The notes under the pieces: model-generated
Seen by the model: only the letters and a program-made list of their open reading frames with translations
Told to the model about the DNA's origin: nothing
The model's database searches: none
Assembly (NCBI GenBank): GCA_004525825.1
Contig: SPBY01000019.1
Span: forward strand, 1-15,599
Direction: 5' to 3'
DNA length: 15,599 bases
Source: Bacteroidia bacterium
GTDB taxonomy: Bacteria; Bacteroidota; Bacteroidia; Bacteroidales; GCA-2748055
Position numbers and translations under genes: made by a program
Shown: positions 1 to 7,526 of the stretch, one piece after another
Numbering within the stretch: the first letter of the stretch is position 1
Layout of the letters: every line of letters starts with the position of its first letter

Positions 1-815
1 AGGGGCTGCAGATAGACTCCGTACTTGTTCCCTGCTTCGACCCACTCTTCAGGTCCCACCCCAAGAACCGTCCTCAGCTCAGGGCGAATGTGCTTAATCA
101 GCACCTTCGCCATTTCCTTTTCAACCTCTTCCGGATCGGATCCCTCTTGAAGAAGTACATAGCTGAATATGGAATTCTTGAACCAGGTGGCATTCCCTTG
201 CCATTCCAATGTGGACATGGAAGCCATAAAGTCAGCAAAAAAGTGCGAGTTCTCGGGCAGGGCCTCAATGACCCCTGTTACATGGAAGGTATATTGGTCG
301 TCGTTCACCATCAGATGCTGGCCAATGGGATCTGAATCGCCAAAGTAGAGCTTTGCCTTTTCCTCGGTAATCACTATACTATGGGGTAAGGTAAGTGCTG
401 TAAAGGGATCACCTCTGATAAACCTGAGTGTAAATATGTCGGAGATGGAAGAGTCAGCGTAAAGGAAATGATCCTCGATGTGCTTTTCCCCGTCGGACCA
501 GATCAGCCTTTGACTGAACACATCGAAGCGCACAAATTTTTCGATTTCGGGAATCTCTGCTGCGAAGGTCTGGGCCATGACCATGGAGGTCCATGCACCC
601 CTGAAAGACTGATCCCCAATATTACCATCGATATAGAGCCGGTAGATCCTCTGCCTGTTTTCATGAAAACGGTCAAAGCTCACTTCCCTGATTATAAACA
701 AAAGGATCAATATGGAGCTGGCCAGTCCAATGGCCAGTCCCGATACATTAATCAGGGTAAAAACCTTATTCTTACTGATGTTTCTAAGGGCTACAGTAAA
801 GAAATTCCTCCACAT
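1..815 (-). CDS. ABC transporter permease, MacB/FtsX type (partial, 3' end outside window)
   Basis: The first 271 residues of a membrane permease are present; the rest lies off the left edge. I translated this frame by hand. It starts MWRNFFTVALRNISKNK, the typical beginning of Bacteroidota MacB/FtsX permeases, with a stop codon 21 bases upstream in frame, so the ATG at 813-815 is the only good start. A first membrane helix follows (about residues 18-37, VFTLINVSGLAIGLASSI onward). After it comes a long extracytoplasmic MacB_PCD-like domain with the family signatures YRLY, a WSDG turn, and DPIGQ (about residue 180). By family knowledge these permeases pair with an ATPase in lolCDE- or macB-like machines that move lipoproteins, peptides or drugs across the envelope. 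The substrate cannot be told here, and no ATPase gene is visible. The family call is firm and the function general. Confidence 0.88.
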   Translation of the reverse strand, partial: MWRNFFTVALRNISKNKVFTLINVSGLAIGLASSILILLFIIREVSFDRFHENRQRIYRLYIDGNIGDQSFRGAWTSMVMAQTFAAEIPEIEKFVRFDVFSQRLIWSDGEKHIEDHFLYADSSISDIFTLRFIRGDPFTALTLPHSIVITEEKAKLYFGDSDPIGQHLMVNDDQYTFHVTGVIEALPENSHFFADFMASMSTLEWQGNATWFKNSIFSYVLLQEGSDPEEVEKEMAKVLIKHIRPELRTVLGVGPEEWVEAGNKYGVYLQP

Positions 816-962
816 AATACATCCATTGACAATCTAAAAACAGTTTTCATGCCACAAAGTTTAGTTCACTTATAATAAACCTGTTGTGTGTCAAAATCAG
901 CTTATGGGTGGAAGGCAAAGCGTTCGAATCTGAACCCGGACTGTACGGATTGGGACACCCTC
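816..962 (-). promoter_or_regulatory. Intergenic leader of the permease gene, candidate promoter
   Basis: This 147-base gap separates the stop of the SiaB-like gene from the permease start, so it should hold the permease promoter and any terminator of the upstream unit. On the minus strand there is TTGACA (positions 889-894) and, nearer the gene, AAACTTTG (855-862), one mismatch from the Bacteroidota -7 element TAnnTTTG. The two are too far apart to form one standard promoter, so the exact site is unsettled. The half next to the SiaB-like stop can fold: GGGTG at 906-910 pairs with CACCC at 956-960, enclosing GTTC/GAAC (922-925 with 932-935). No T-tract follows. Confidence 0.25.
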
Positions 963-1478
963 TCAGATGTTCATGGAAGCCCTGAAGGTATAAAGTGAAA
1001 AATCCTTGGAAAGATTTTCAAAGGCATACTCCAGCTTATTCCCCGTAGTTTTAGCTATTTCGATAAACCCGAGTCCGGCCCCGCCATTGGGCGAAAATTC
1101 ACCATTGGTGATGGTCAACTTGTAAAGTTCCTTAAGCTCTTCCCTGTTCTGCTTGTTCACATTGTCGATCCTGATCCGAAGGGGAGCAACATCTATTTTC
1201 TTTACAGGATTTTGTGTAGTCAATTCAATGTTGGTGGCATTACAGCTTATCTGGCAGGAGGGACAGAATCCGGGGGCGGTGCTTTCTCCGTTACATTTTA
1301 CCTTTTCGCTGTACTTGGTTACGTTTTCAAGTGCCTCGATCATGATGGAGATCATCTTCTTGTAAGTCTTGAATGAGAGATCATGATCCTCAGCAGCCAT
1401 CTTAAATTCAGACAACAACCAGTCGATGGTGCTGAAAGAAAGCGGACCCTGGTAGGACAGGATGGACTTACTCAACAT
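963..1478 (-). CDS. SiaB-like GHKL kinase (DUF6272 family)
   Basis: This 171-residue protein resembles the SiaB family of small GHKL-fold kinases, known from Pseudomonas as the kinase that counteracts the SiaA phosphatase on an anti-sigma-antagonist-like partner. Visible motifs are the N-box (IEALENVTKYS, residues 48-57, with Glu48 and Asn52) and the glycine-rich ATP-lid NGGAGLGFIEIAK (131-143), followed by the family-typical GNKLEYAF. Length fits the family. Four cysteines sit close together just after the N-box, at residues 62, 72, 75 and 79 (C-x9-C-x2-C-x3-C), in the variable loop and the next strand; I do not recall this in usual members. The gene lies 34 bases downstream of RNase HI on the same strand. 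No SiaA-like phosphatase or STAS partner is in the window. The family is fairly secure; substrate and role in this organism are unknown. Confidence 0.8.
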   Translation of the reverse strand: MLSKSILSYQGPLSFSTIDWLLSEFKMAAEDHDLSFKTYKKMISIMIEALENVTKYSEKVKCNGESTAPGFCPSCQISCNATNIELTTQNPVKKIDVAPLRIRIDNVNKQNREELKELYKLTITNGEFSPNGGAGLGFIEIAKTTGNKLEYAFENLSKDFSLYTFRASMNI

Positions 1479-1512
1479 GATTATTCAGCTTAGATACCGA
1501 AATTTAAGAAAA

Positions 1513-1992
1513 CTATATTAACGAAGCATCCATGTTTTCAACATAGCCGGAATCTTCCGGAAGAGGCTCCCTGTGACTCGCTTCAACGGCAAGCCTGTCG
1601 CAGCGCTCATTTTCAGGTATGCTGGCGTGTCCTTTCACCCAGATAAACTCTACCGGAAACTTCCGGTATAAAACCAGGAACTGCTGCCATAGATCCACGT
1701 TCTTCTTATTCTTAAAACGCTTTGCTTCCCAGCCAAACAACCACTTTTTGTTTACTGCATCGGCCACATAGCGGGAATCAGTATAGATCTTCACCTTCAG
1801 TTCTTTCCGTTTCAGAGCTTCCAGTCCCCTGATCACTGCAAGCAGCTCCATCCGGTTGTTGGTAGTTAACCTGTAACCTTCCGAGAGTTCCTTGCGGTGC
1901 TTCCCATATAGCATTACCACTCCCAGTCCACCAGGACCGGGATTACCCCGGGCAGCTCCGTCTGTGTATATGACTATTTCTCCCGGGGTCAT
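1513..1992 (-). CDS. rnhA: Ribonuclease HI
   Basis: This 159-residue protein is a standard-length RNase HI, which cuts the RNA strand of RNA-DNA hybrids in the cytoplasm, for example at R-loops and Okazaki primers. The four carboxylates of the metal site are visible: Asp11 in IYTDGAARGNPGPGG, Glu49 in NNRMELLAV, Asp72 in YTDSRYV, and Asp132 in NERCDRLA. The supporting histidine is His122 in WVKGHAS. The basic region around WEAKRFKNKKNVDLW (88-102) matches the substrate-binding handle of E. coli-type enzymes. The ATG lies 7 bases after the stop of the S46 peptidase gene, so the two are probably co-transcribed, though the functions look unrelated. No strong Shine-Dalgarno sequence is seen, as is usual in Bacteroidota. 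A second, unrelated RNase H (type HII) is encoded about 2.3 kb away. Confidence 0.96.
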   Translation of the reverse strand: MTPGEIVIYTDGAARGNPGPGGLGVVMLYGKHRKELSEGYRLTTNNRMELLAVIRGLEALKRKELKVKIYTDSRYVADAVNKKWLFGWEAKRFKNKKNVDLWQQFLVLYRKFPVEFIWVKGHASIPENERCDRLAVEASHREPLPEDSGYVENMDASLI

Positions 1993-1999
1993 GGTTGCA

Positions 2000-4153
2000 T
2001 CAATCTGCCAGGGTCATCTCCTTCACCAGGTGACCTGCTCCAGCGTACTTGTCAATCACAAACAAGACATAGCGTATATCCACATTGATGCATTTCTGCA
2101 ATTTGGTCTCGAAGGCCACATCTCCACTCATGGCTTCCCAGTTGCCATCGAAGGCAAGCCCGAGAAGCTCCCCATGGGCATTCATCACGGGGCTTCCTGA
2201 ATTACCGCCGGTGATATCGTTGTTGGAAGTAAAACAAACATTCATTTGTCCGTTCACTCCATAGGGTCCATAATCTTTCGCCTTGTAGAGCTCCTTGAGC
2301 CTTTCAGATACCACAAACTCAAAATTGTTGGGATCTTCTTTCTCCATCACTCCCTCCAGGGTGGTGTAGTGGGTATACAGGACCGCATCCCTGGGAAAGT
2401 AGTCCCCAACCACACCGTAGTTCATCCTCATGGTGGAATTGGCATCTGAATAGAAGTCCTTATCGGGATACATCTCAACCAGTCCCTTCAGGAACAACCT
2501 GCTGCCGCGATCATAAGCCTCTTCGAACTGTCCCATCTTGCCTCCTATTTCATACAGTATTTGAGAAGCCAAAACCGCCTGATATCCAGGGTCTTTTCTC
2601 AAGACCTTCAGGGAAGGATTGTCCATAAAGGCATTGTACCTGGCCTGGTCGGTGAGGAAGGATTTTTTGAAGTAGTTGTCCACATATTTGGCCGCATCGC
2701 CTTTGTATTTGGTCTTTACCTCCTGTATGCTGGAAGGGAGATACTCATCGTTCAGCTCCTCGATCAGCAGACTGACCATGGCGGTCATAACTTTCTTGTC
2801 GGTGGGTGCATTGTAGTCCTTAAAGAACCTGGCAGAAGATTCTTTCAGAGCTCCGGCCACACGCTGAACCTCCTCCTGGTCCGGCTCAGGATCAGCCAGG
2901 ACCATCTCCAGTTGCCTCAGGTTGCGCCCGGCCATCACGGTTTCAAACCCATAGAAATAGGCTTCAATAATATAGCTCGAAGCTATCTGAAGCTCCCTTC
3001 TGCCTTCCACAGCCGACTGGATATCGCTCAGGGCATTGCCATAAAGTGCCTTGCGCTCTTCGTTCTGGTTCACCCACTCGGTAAATGCGGTTTCCAGTTC
3101 CTGCTTTTTCTCTGCAACCTTCAATTTCTTCAGTCCCTTGCTCATCCCTATGGAATTCTTCCAGTAGTTGGAAGAGCGGGAGTGTTTGGAAGCATACTGG
3201 ATCCTGACCTTCTCATCGGCCTGCATATCGGCCATCATAAGGTCCAGCTTGATGCCCCTCACCTGGATGCGAATGGGGTGATCCACTTCCAGCGATTCCT
3301 GGATCTCCCAGGAGGTCATATAACGGGAAGTACTGCCGGGGAAACCCATCACCATGGTAAAATCTCCCTTTTCATACCCTTTCAAGGATATGGGCAAGTA
3401 ATGCTTAGATTTCAAGGGGATATTCTCCGGACTGTAATCGGCCGGCAATCCATCGGGACCCGTATAGATCCTGAACATGGAAAAATCGCCTGTATGACGG
3501 GGCCACATCCAATTGTCGGTATCGTGTCCAAATTTTCCAATGGACTCGGGGGGAGCTCCAACCAGGCGAACGTCACGGTAGGTTTCAGTTACGAACAGGA
3601 AGAATCGGTTCCCGTTGAACATGCTCCTTACGCGGGCCTCATAATGTGTGCCCTCTGTGGCTTCTGCCGAAATGGTCTCTGTGAGCGATCGAATTTTTGA
3701 GGCGCGTGCCTGGAAATTCATCTCTTCATTCAGCTCAGGGGCTATTCTGTCGCTTACCTCTTCCATTCTCACCAGGAAGGAGATGGTTTTGCCCTCGTTG
3801 GGCAGCTCCTCGTCCCTGGTCATGGCCCAGAAACCATTTTTCAGGTAGTCATGTTCCAGGGAGCTGTGGTTCTGTATCTCACCGTAACCACAATGGTGAT
3901 TGGTAAGCAGAAGTCCGTCGGGCGATACCAGCTCCGCGGTACACGATCCTCCATCCAGGGCTCCCACTGCATCTTTCAGGCTGGCCTGGTTAATACTGTA
4001 AATCTGCTCGGCAGTTAGCTGCAATCCCATCTCGGTCATTTCATCCATATTGACCTGGCCAATGAGGCTCAACAACCACATTCCTTCGTCGGCATGCACC
4101 CTCATTTGGAATGCAAATACGAGTCCAATTACTAAAAGAACAAGTTTTCTCAT
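2000..4153 (-). CDS. S46 family serine dipeptidyl-peptidase (DPP7/DPP11 type)
   Basis: This 717-residue exported peptidase should remove dipeptides from the N-termini of oligopeptides in the periplasm, feeding amino-acid catabolism. A signal peptide is clear (MRKLVLLVIGLVFAFQMRVHA, cleavage about residue 21), and the mature chain begins DEGMW as in the S46 family. The chymotrypsin-like triad can be placed: His86 or His87 in LLLTNHHCGYGE, Asp223 in RHTGDFSMFRIY, and Ser652 in GGNSGSPVMN. The helical insert fills the middle (about 280-570). In DPP11 enzymes an Arg lies 18 residues after the catalytic Ser and selects acidic P1 residues; here that position is Gly670 (LAFDGNW), which from memory is the DPP7-like state with hydrophobic preference. 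This is inference from spacing, not alignment. The gene heads a minus-strand run with RNase HI and the SiaB-like gene. Confidence 0.94.
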   Translation of the reverse strand: MRKLVLLVIGLVFAFQMRVHADEGMWLLSLIGQVNMDEMTEMGLQLTAEQIYSINQASLKDAVGALDGGSCTAELVSPDGLLLTNHHCGYGEIQNHSSLEHDYLKNGFWAMTRDEELPNEGKTISFLVRMEEVSDRIAPELNEEMNFQARASKIRSLTETISAEATEGTHYEARVRSMFNGNRFFLFVTETYRDVRLVGAPPESIGKFGHDTDNWMWPRHTGDFSMFRIYTGPDGLPADYSPENIPLKSKHYLPISLKGYEKGDFTMVMGFPGSTSRYMTSWEIQESLEVDHPIRIQVRGIKLDLMMADMQADEKVRIQYASKHSRSSNYWKNSIGMSKGLKKLKVAEKKQELETAFTEWVNQNEERKALYGNALSDIQSAVEGRRELQIASSYIIEAYFYGFETVMAGRNLRQLEMVLADPEPDQEEVQRVAGALKESSARFFKDYNAPTDKKVMTAMVSLLIEELNDEYLPSSIQEVKTKYKGDAAKYVDNYFKKSFLTDQARYNAFMDNPSLKVLRKDPGYQAVLASQILYEIGGKMGQFEEAYDRGSRLFLKGLVEMYPDKDFYSDANSTMRMNYGVVGDYFPRDAVLYTHYTTLEGVMEKEDPNNFEFVVSERLKELYKAKDYGPYGVNGQMNVCFTSNNDITGGNSGSPVMNAHGELLGLAFDGNWEAMSGDVAFETKLQKCINVDIRYVLFVIDKYAGAGHLVKEMTLAD

Positions 4154-4268
4154 TACAATGCTATTTATAAGATTAAGAATAGACTATTGAAAATTTGAAT
4201 TGCAAATATTGTAAAATTCTTCCTGAAATTCCCATGTATATCACTGTTTTATGACAATCAGTACATGT
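4154..4268 (-). promoter_or_regulatory. Intergenic region upstream of the S46 peptidase gene
   Basis: This 115-base AT-rich gap separates the RNase HII stop from the S46 peptidase ATG, so the peptidase promoter is expected here. On the minus strand the best -7-like octamer is AATATTTG, one mismatch from TAnnTTTG, but no TTG lies at the expected distance upstream. I see no strong hairpin with a T-tract to end the RNase HII transcript, so read-through is possible. Confidence 0.2.
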
Positions 4269-4877
4269 TTAAGAAAAGTCCAGTTCCATCTGATCCTTAA
4301 GTAAGCGGAATGAGCGCCTGTGGTAGGGCGAAGGTCCGTGTTCCATCAGGGCTTTGCGATGTGATTGCGTGGGGTAGCCCTTGTTCCTGATCCAGCCATA
4401 GACAGGATACTCCTGGTGAAGTCTGCCCATAAATTCGTCGCGGTAGGTCTTGGCCAGAATAGATGCTGCGGCAATGGATGCATACTTACCGTCGCCTTTC
4501 ACTACACAAGTATGGGCCACATCTCCGTAGGTCTTGAAACGGTTCCCATCAATGATCAGGTGACCGGGCCGGATCTTTAATTGGGACAGGGCCCGGTGCA
4601 TGGCCAGGAAGGAAGCATTCAGGATGTTGATTGCATCGATCTCTTTCTCATCCACCACCCCTATGCCAAAAGCCAGGGCCTCTCGCTCCACCACCTTCCT
4701 CAATTGCTCCCTTCTAAGGGCTGATAATTTTTTACTGTCATCTAGAGAGGAATTCTGATAGCCGGGGGGAAGAATCACCGCCGCTGCAAAAACAGGGCCA
4801 GCCAGGCAGCCCCTCCCGGCTTCATCACAACCCGCTTCTGTGGTCCCGACCGTATGAAATGATTTAAGCATTGGCAT
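4269..4877 (-). CDS. rnhB: Ribonuclease HII
   Basis: This 202-residue protein is a normal-length RNase HII, which starts removal of ribonucleotides misincorporated in DNA and also cleaves RNA-DNA hybrids. The N-terminal signature AGCDEAGRGCLAGPV carries the catalytic pair Asp18 and Glu19. Asp110 lies in HLIIDGNRF, and the fourth acidic residue is in the AKTYRDEFM helix (about 143-150). DDSKKLS (46-52), VVKGDGKYASIAAASI and the C-terminal WIRNKGYPTQSHRKAL are all family motifs. The start at 4877 falls inside the 3' end of the glycosyltransferase gene, a 14-base overlap that suggests translational coupling. A second in-frame ATG two codons later, at 4871, is an equally possible start and would leave an 8-base overlap. 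Confidence 0.96.
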   Translation of the reverse strand: MPMLKSFHTVGTTEAGCDEAGRGCLAGPVFAAAVILPPGYQNSSLDDSKKLSALRREQLRKVVEREALAFGIGVVDEKEIDAINILNASFLAMHRALSQLKIRPGHLIIDGNRFKTYGDVAHTCVVKGDGKYASIAAASILAKTYRDEFMGRLHQEYPVYGWIRNKGYPTQSHRKALMEHGPSPYHRRSFRLLKDQMELDFS

Positions 4878-6018
4878 CCAGCACCTGCTGAACCGAGTCC
4901 CACAGCTTCTCTGCTGTATGGTCCCAGCTGAAATGGGTTCTGCGTTCCCGCCCCTTTTCGATCAGTTCTTCACGAAGTCCCTTTTCTCGGACCATCCTGA
5001 TCATACAGTCCCTAATGCTTCCCGGAGACTCAGGAGAGGCAAATATGGCTGCATCTCCTGCAATTTCGGGTAGACTGGCTGCTTTGGATGTGATTACCGG
5101 AATGTCGCATTTCATGGCTTCCAAAACCGGGATCACAAATCCCTCAAAATAGGGAACAAAAGTCATGGCCCAGGAAGCCCCCAGCACTTTGTTTAACTGA
5201 TTGGGAGTCAGGCGCCCGGTAAAGATTACGTCTTTCTTGTTTTTCATTTTCTCCAACTGCTCCTCCATGGGCCCGGTCAGGAAGAAATTCTCACCCACCA
5301 ACACCAGTTTAAAGTTGGCCATGTTCTCATCTTTAAAAAGTTGAAAGGCCTTCAGCAGGTTAGTAATGTTTTTCCTGGGGTGAATACTTCCCACAAAAAC
5401 AAAATAGGGACATCCGCCAGTAAACTCCTTACGCACTTCAACAGCCTGGTCCTCGGTGAGAGGGTGGTAGTGCTCATTTACACCGTTGTATGCCATATCC
5501 ACTTTCTCTTCAGATACCTCATACTGGTTGATGATGTCGCGCCTGGAAAACTCCGAAACGGTCACAATACGGCTGGCTTTGGCTGCAAACCTGGGGAAGA
5601 AGTAGCGATGATACTTCCGTACTAGCCAGGGCAGATCCAGGGGACGGTGTTCAAAGTTGATATCGTGGATCACTGCCACGGATGGTGTTTTTGCATGCAG
5701 AGATAAGAATCCGTCCGTACTCAGGAAAAGATCTGGTTTCTTCCTTCTCAGATAGGCCCTTATCCTACACTCAAACCACAGAAACCACAATATTGGATGC
5801 CTGGTGGGAGGCCCCAGAACCACCGGGGTCACATTGTCGGCAAAAATCACCTCCTTGTTGTATTTCCGGTCAAACAGGAAAATGAATTGGATCTCAGGAT
5901 GTGCGATCACCATCCTTTTCAAGGTTTCATAGGTGAACCAGCCTATGCCGTCAAGCTTTCCTGGCATCAAAAGGCGGGTATTCACCGCAATAGTCCTCTT
6001 TTTAGTCTCCTGGTTCAA
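4864..6018 (-). CDS. GT4-family glycosyltransferase
   Basis: This 384-residue protein has the GT-B, GT4 layout: an N-terminal acceptor domain (about 1-200) and a C-terminal nucleotide-sugar domain (about 204-375). Features visible are IAVNTRLL near the N-terminus, the VIHDINFEHRP loop (117-126), VTVSEFSRRDI (152-162), and FVGSIHPRKN (208-217), whose Arg-Lys pair contacts the donor phosphates in this family. The E-x7-E motif is Glu292 and Glu300 in EGFVIPVLEAM. It should retain the anomeric configuration and transfer a sugar from a nucleotide donor on the cytoplasmic side of the inner membrane; donor and acceptor cannot be told. No signal peptide or membrane helix is seen. It is divergent from a flippase gene 74 bases away, which fits a shared surface-polysaccharide or lipid-linked glycan role, and it overlaps rnhB by 14 bases. 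Confidence 0.93.
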   Translation of the reverse strand: MNQETKKRTIAVNTRLLMPGKLDGIGWFTYETLKRMVIAHPEIQFIFLFDRKYNKEVIFADNVTPVVLGPPTRHPILWFLWFECRIRAYLRRKKPDLFLSTDGFLSLHAKTPSVAVIHDINFEHRPLDLPWLVRKYHRYFFPRFAAKASRIVTVSEFSRRDIINQYEVSEEKVDMAYNGVNEHYHPLTEDQAVEVRKEFTGGCPYFVFVGSIHPRKNITNLLKAFQLFKDENMANFKLVLVGENFFLTGPMEEQLEKMKNKKDVIFTGRLTPNQLNKVLGASWAMTFVPYFEGFVIPVLEAMKCDIPVITSKAASLPEIAGDAAIFASPESPGSIRDCMIRMVREKGLREELIEKGRERRTHFSWDHTAEKLWDSVQQVLDANA

Positions 6019-6050
6019 TGTACCCTGTAATTAATCTGGAGCGAACTTAT

Positions 6051-6058
6051 TACATTTG
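6051..6058 (+). promoter_or_regulatory. Candidate -7 promoter element of the flippase gene
   Basis: TACATTTG matches the Bacteroidota primary sigma factor -7 consensus TAnnTTTG exactly. It lies in the 74-base divergent gap between the glycosyltransferase and flippase genes and would place transcription start roughly 25-30 bases before the flippase start codon. No TTG -33 element is present at the usual spacing (only TGTAAT near 6026-6031), so the match is partial. The element overlaps the short palindrome TTACATTTGTAA (6050-6061), which could also serve a regulator. Confidence 0.35.
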
Positions 6059-6092
6059 TAAGTAATTAAAAAATATATTTAAGCGCCTTGCT

Positions 6093-7526
6093 TTGAAAAA
6101 GCACTTTATTTCCAACCTGATATTGTTAATTTCTCTGAACCTGCTGATTAAGCCGTTCTGGATATTTGGCATTGAAGTGGGCGTGCAGAACCGGGTGGGT
6201 GAAGAAATTTACGGTTTCTATTTTTCTCTGTTCAGTTTTGCCTTTATCCTGAATATGCTCCTCGATGTGGGGATCAATAATTATAACAATCGTGCCATTT
6301 CAAGGGACCACGCCCTGCTGAAAAAGAACCTGGCAGCCATCGTTCCCCTGAAATTCGCCTTGTCGGTGGTCTACGCAGGAGCGGTCCTGCTATTGGGCAA
6401 AATCCTTGCATACTCTGCCGAACAGTTCTCCATGCTCTGGATTCTGGTACTAAACCAGTTCCTGGCATCATTTATCCTCTACTTCAGAAGCAACATAAGC
6501 GGACTCCAGTATTTCCGCACCGACAGCCTTCTCTCCGTAATGGACCGGAGCCTGATGATCCTGTTCACCGGGCTGTTGCTCTGGGGGAATCTTACCCGGG
6601 AACCATTTCAAATAGAGTGGTTTGTATATGCCCAAACAGCCTCCTATGCCCTGACTCTTATTGCTGCTGCATCCATTGTCCGGTACAGGTCTGGTTCCAT
6701 CCTGCGGCTAATCAATTTATCCGGTTCATTGAAGATTCTCAGGCTCAGTTATCCTTTTGCCCTGCTGATTCTATTGATGGCCCTGTTCAACCGGGTCGAT
6801 TCTGTCATGCTGGAAAGGCTATTGGAAAACGGCAGGGAGCAAGCTGGAATCTATGCCCAATCATTCAGGATCTTTGAGGCGGCCACACAATTTTCGTTTT
6901 TGTTTGCCATGCTGTTATTCCCCATGTTCTCCAGGATGATCCGACAAAAACAGGATATCAACGGACTGGTTCGGATTGCCCTTCCCCTTTTACTTACAGC
7001 AGGTCTTTCAGGAGCCATCTCATGCAACTTTTATAAAGTTGATATCATAGCGCTACTCTATGATTCTCATGTGACCTACAGTTCCGGAATATTTGGAACG
7101 TTAATGATTGGTTTCTTGTTTGTATCCACCACTTATCTTTACGGCACCCTGCTAACGGCCAACAACAATCTTCGACAGCTCAATATGGCAGCAGCTATTA
7201 CAGTGGTGATCAATATCGCCATGAACCTGATCCTGATCCCTCGCTACCAGGCCCGGGGGGCAGCCATTGCCAGCCTGGTGTCACAGGGATTCTTTGCCAT
7301 CACTCAATGGTTTCTGGCCATCCGCCTTCTTAACATTTCATGGAATGCAGATATCATGATCAGGCTTCTGGGATTCCTGGCCATCAATCTGGCCGTTGGT
7401 TACCTGTCGCTCTTGATCCCGGGCTGGATCCCCGGTTTTGTCCTCTTGCTGGCTTCCTGTGTCATCTGTGCCATTCTCCTTGGATTGATCCGGCTTTCAG
7501 AGTTCCTGGCAATTCTGAATGAGTAA
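6093..7526 (+). CDS. Oligosaccharide flippase, Wzx/MATE-like membrane protein
   Basis: This 477-residue hydrophobic protein has about twelve to fourteen predicted membrane helices along its whole length and almost no soluble domain, as in the polysaccharide-export (Wzx, MOP superfamily) flippases that move lipid-linked oligosaccharides across the inner membrane. Family-like features are the N-terminal GEEIYGFYFSLFSF (about 36-49), LLDVGINNYNNRAIS with a charged loop, the central NRVDSVMLERL, and the late NIAMNLILIPRYQARGAA segment. The start is inferred as TTG at 6093: the frame has a stop at 6063, no ATG lies between them, and the next in-frame Met (residue 55) would remove the first membrane helix. 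It is divergent from a GT4 glycosyltransferase. The glycan exported is unknown; no polymerase or other sugar genes are in view. Confidence 0.88.
   Translation: MKKHFISNLILLISLNLLIKPFWIFGIEVGVQNRVGEEIYGFYFSLFSFAFILNMLLDVGINNYNNRAISRDHALLKKNLAAIVPLKFALSVVYAGAVLLLGKILAYSAEQFSMLWILVLNQFLASFILYFRSNISGLQYFRTDSLLSVMDRSLMILFTGLLLWGNLTREPFQIEWFVYAQTASYALTLIAAASIVRYRSGSILRLINLSGSLKILRLSYPFALLILLMALFNRVDSVMLERLLENGREQAGIYAQSFRIFEAATQFSFLFAMLLFPMFSRMIRQKQDINGLVRIALPLLLTAGLSGAISCNFYKVDIIALLYDSHVTYSSGIFGTLMIGFLFVSTTYLYGTLLTANNNLRQLNMAAAITVVINIAMNLILIPRYQARGAAIASLVSQGFFAITQWFLAIRLLNISWNADIMIRLLGFLAINLAVGYLSLLIPGWIPGFVLLLASCVICAILLGLIRLSEFLAILNE

Noticed and set aside
468..875. Plus-strand open frame of 135 codons at the left end
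   Set aside because: The opposite strand encodes a well-recognised ABC permease N-terminus over the same bases.
921..935. T-loop-like GTTCGAATC suggesting a tRNA
   Set aside because: The flanking bases do not form a T-stem, and no acceptor, D or anticodon arms can be fitted on either strand.
2561..3700. Plus-strand open frame of 379 codons
   Set aside because: It lies entirely antisense to the S46 peptidase, whose catalytic motifs and signal peptide are clear. The translated sequence shows no recognisable domain.
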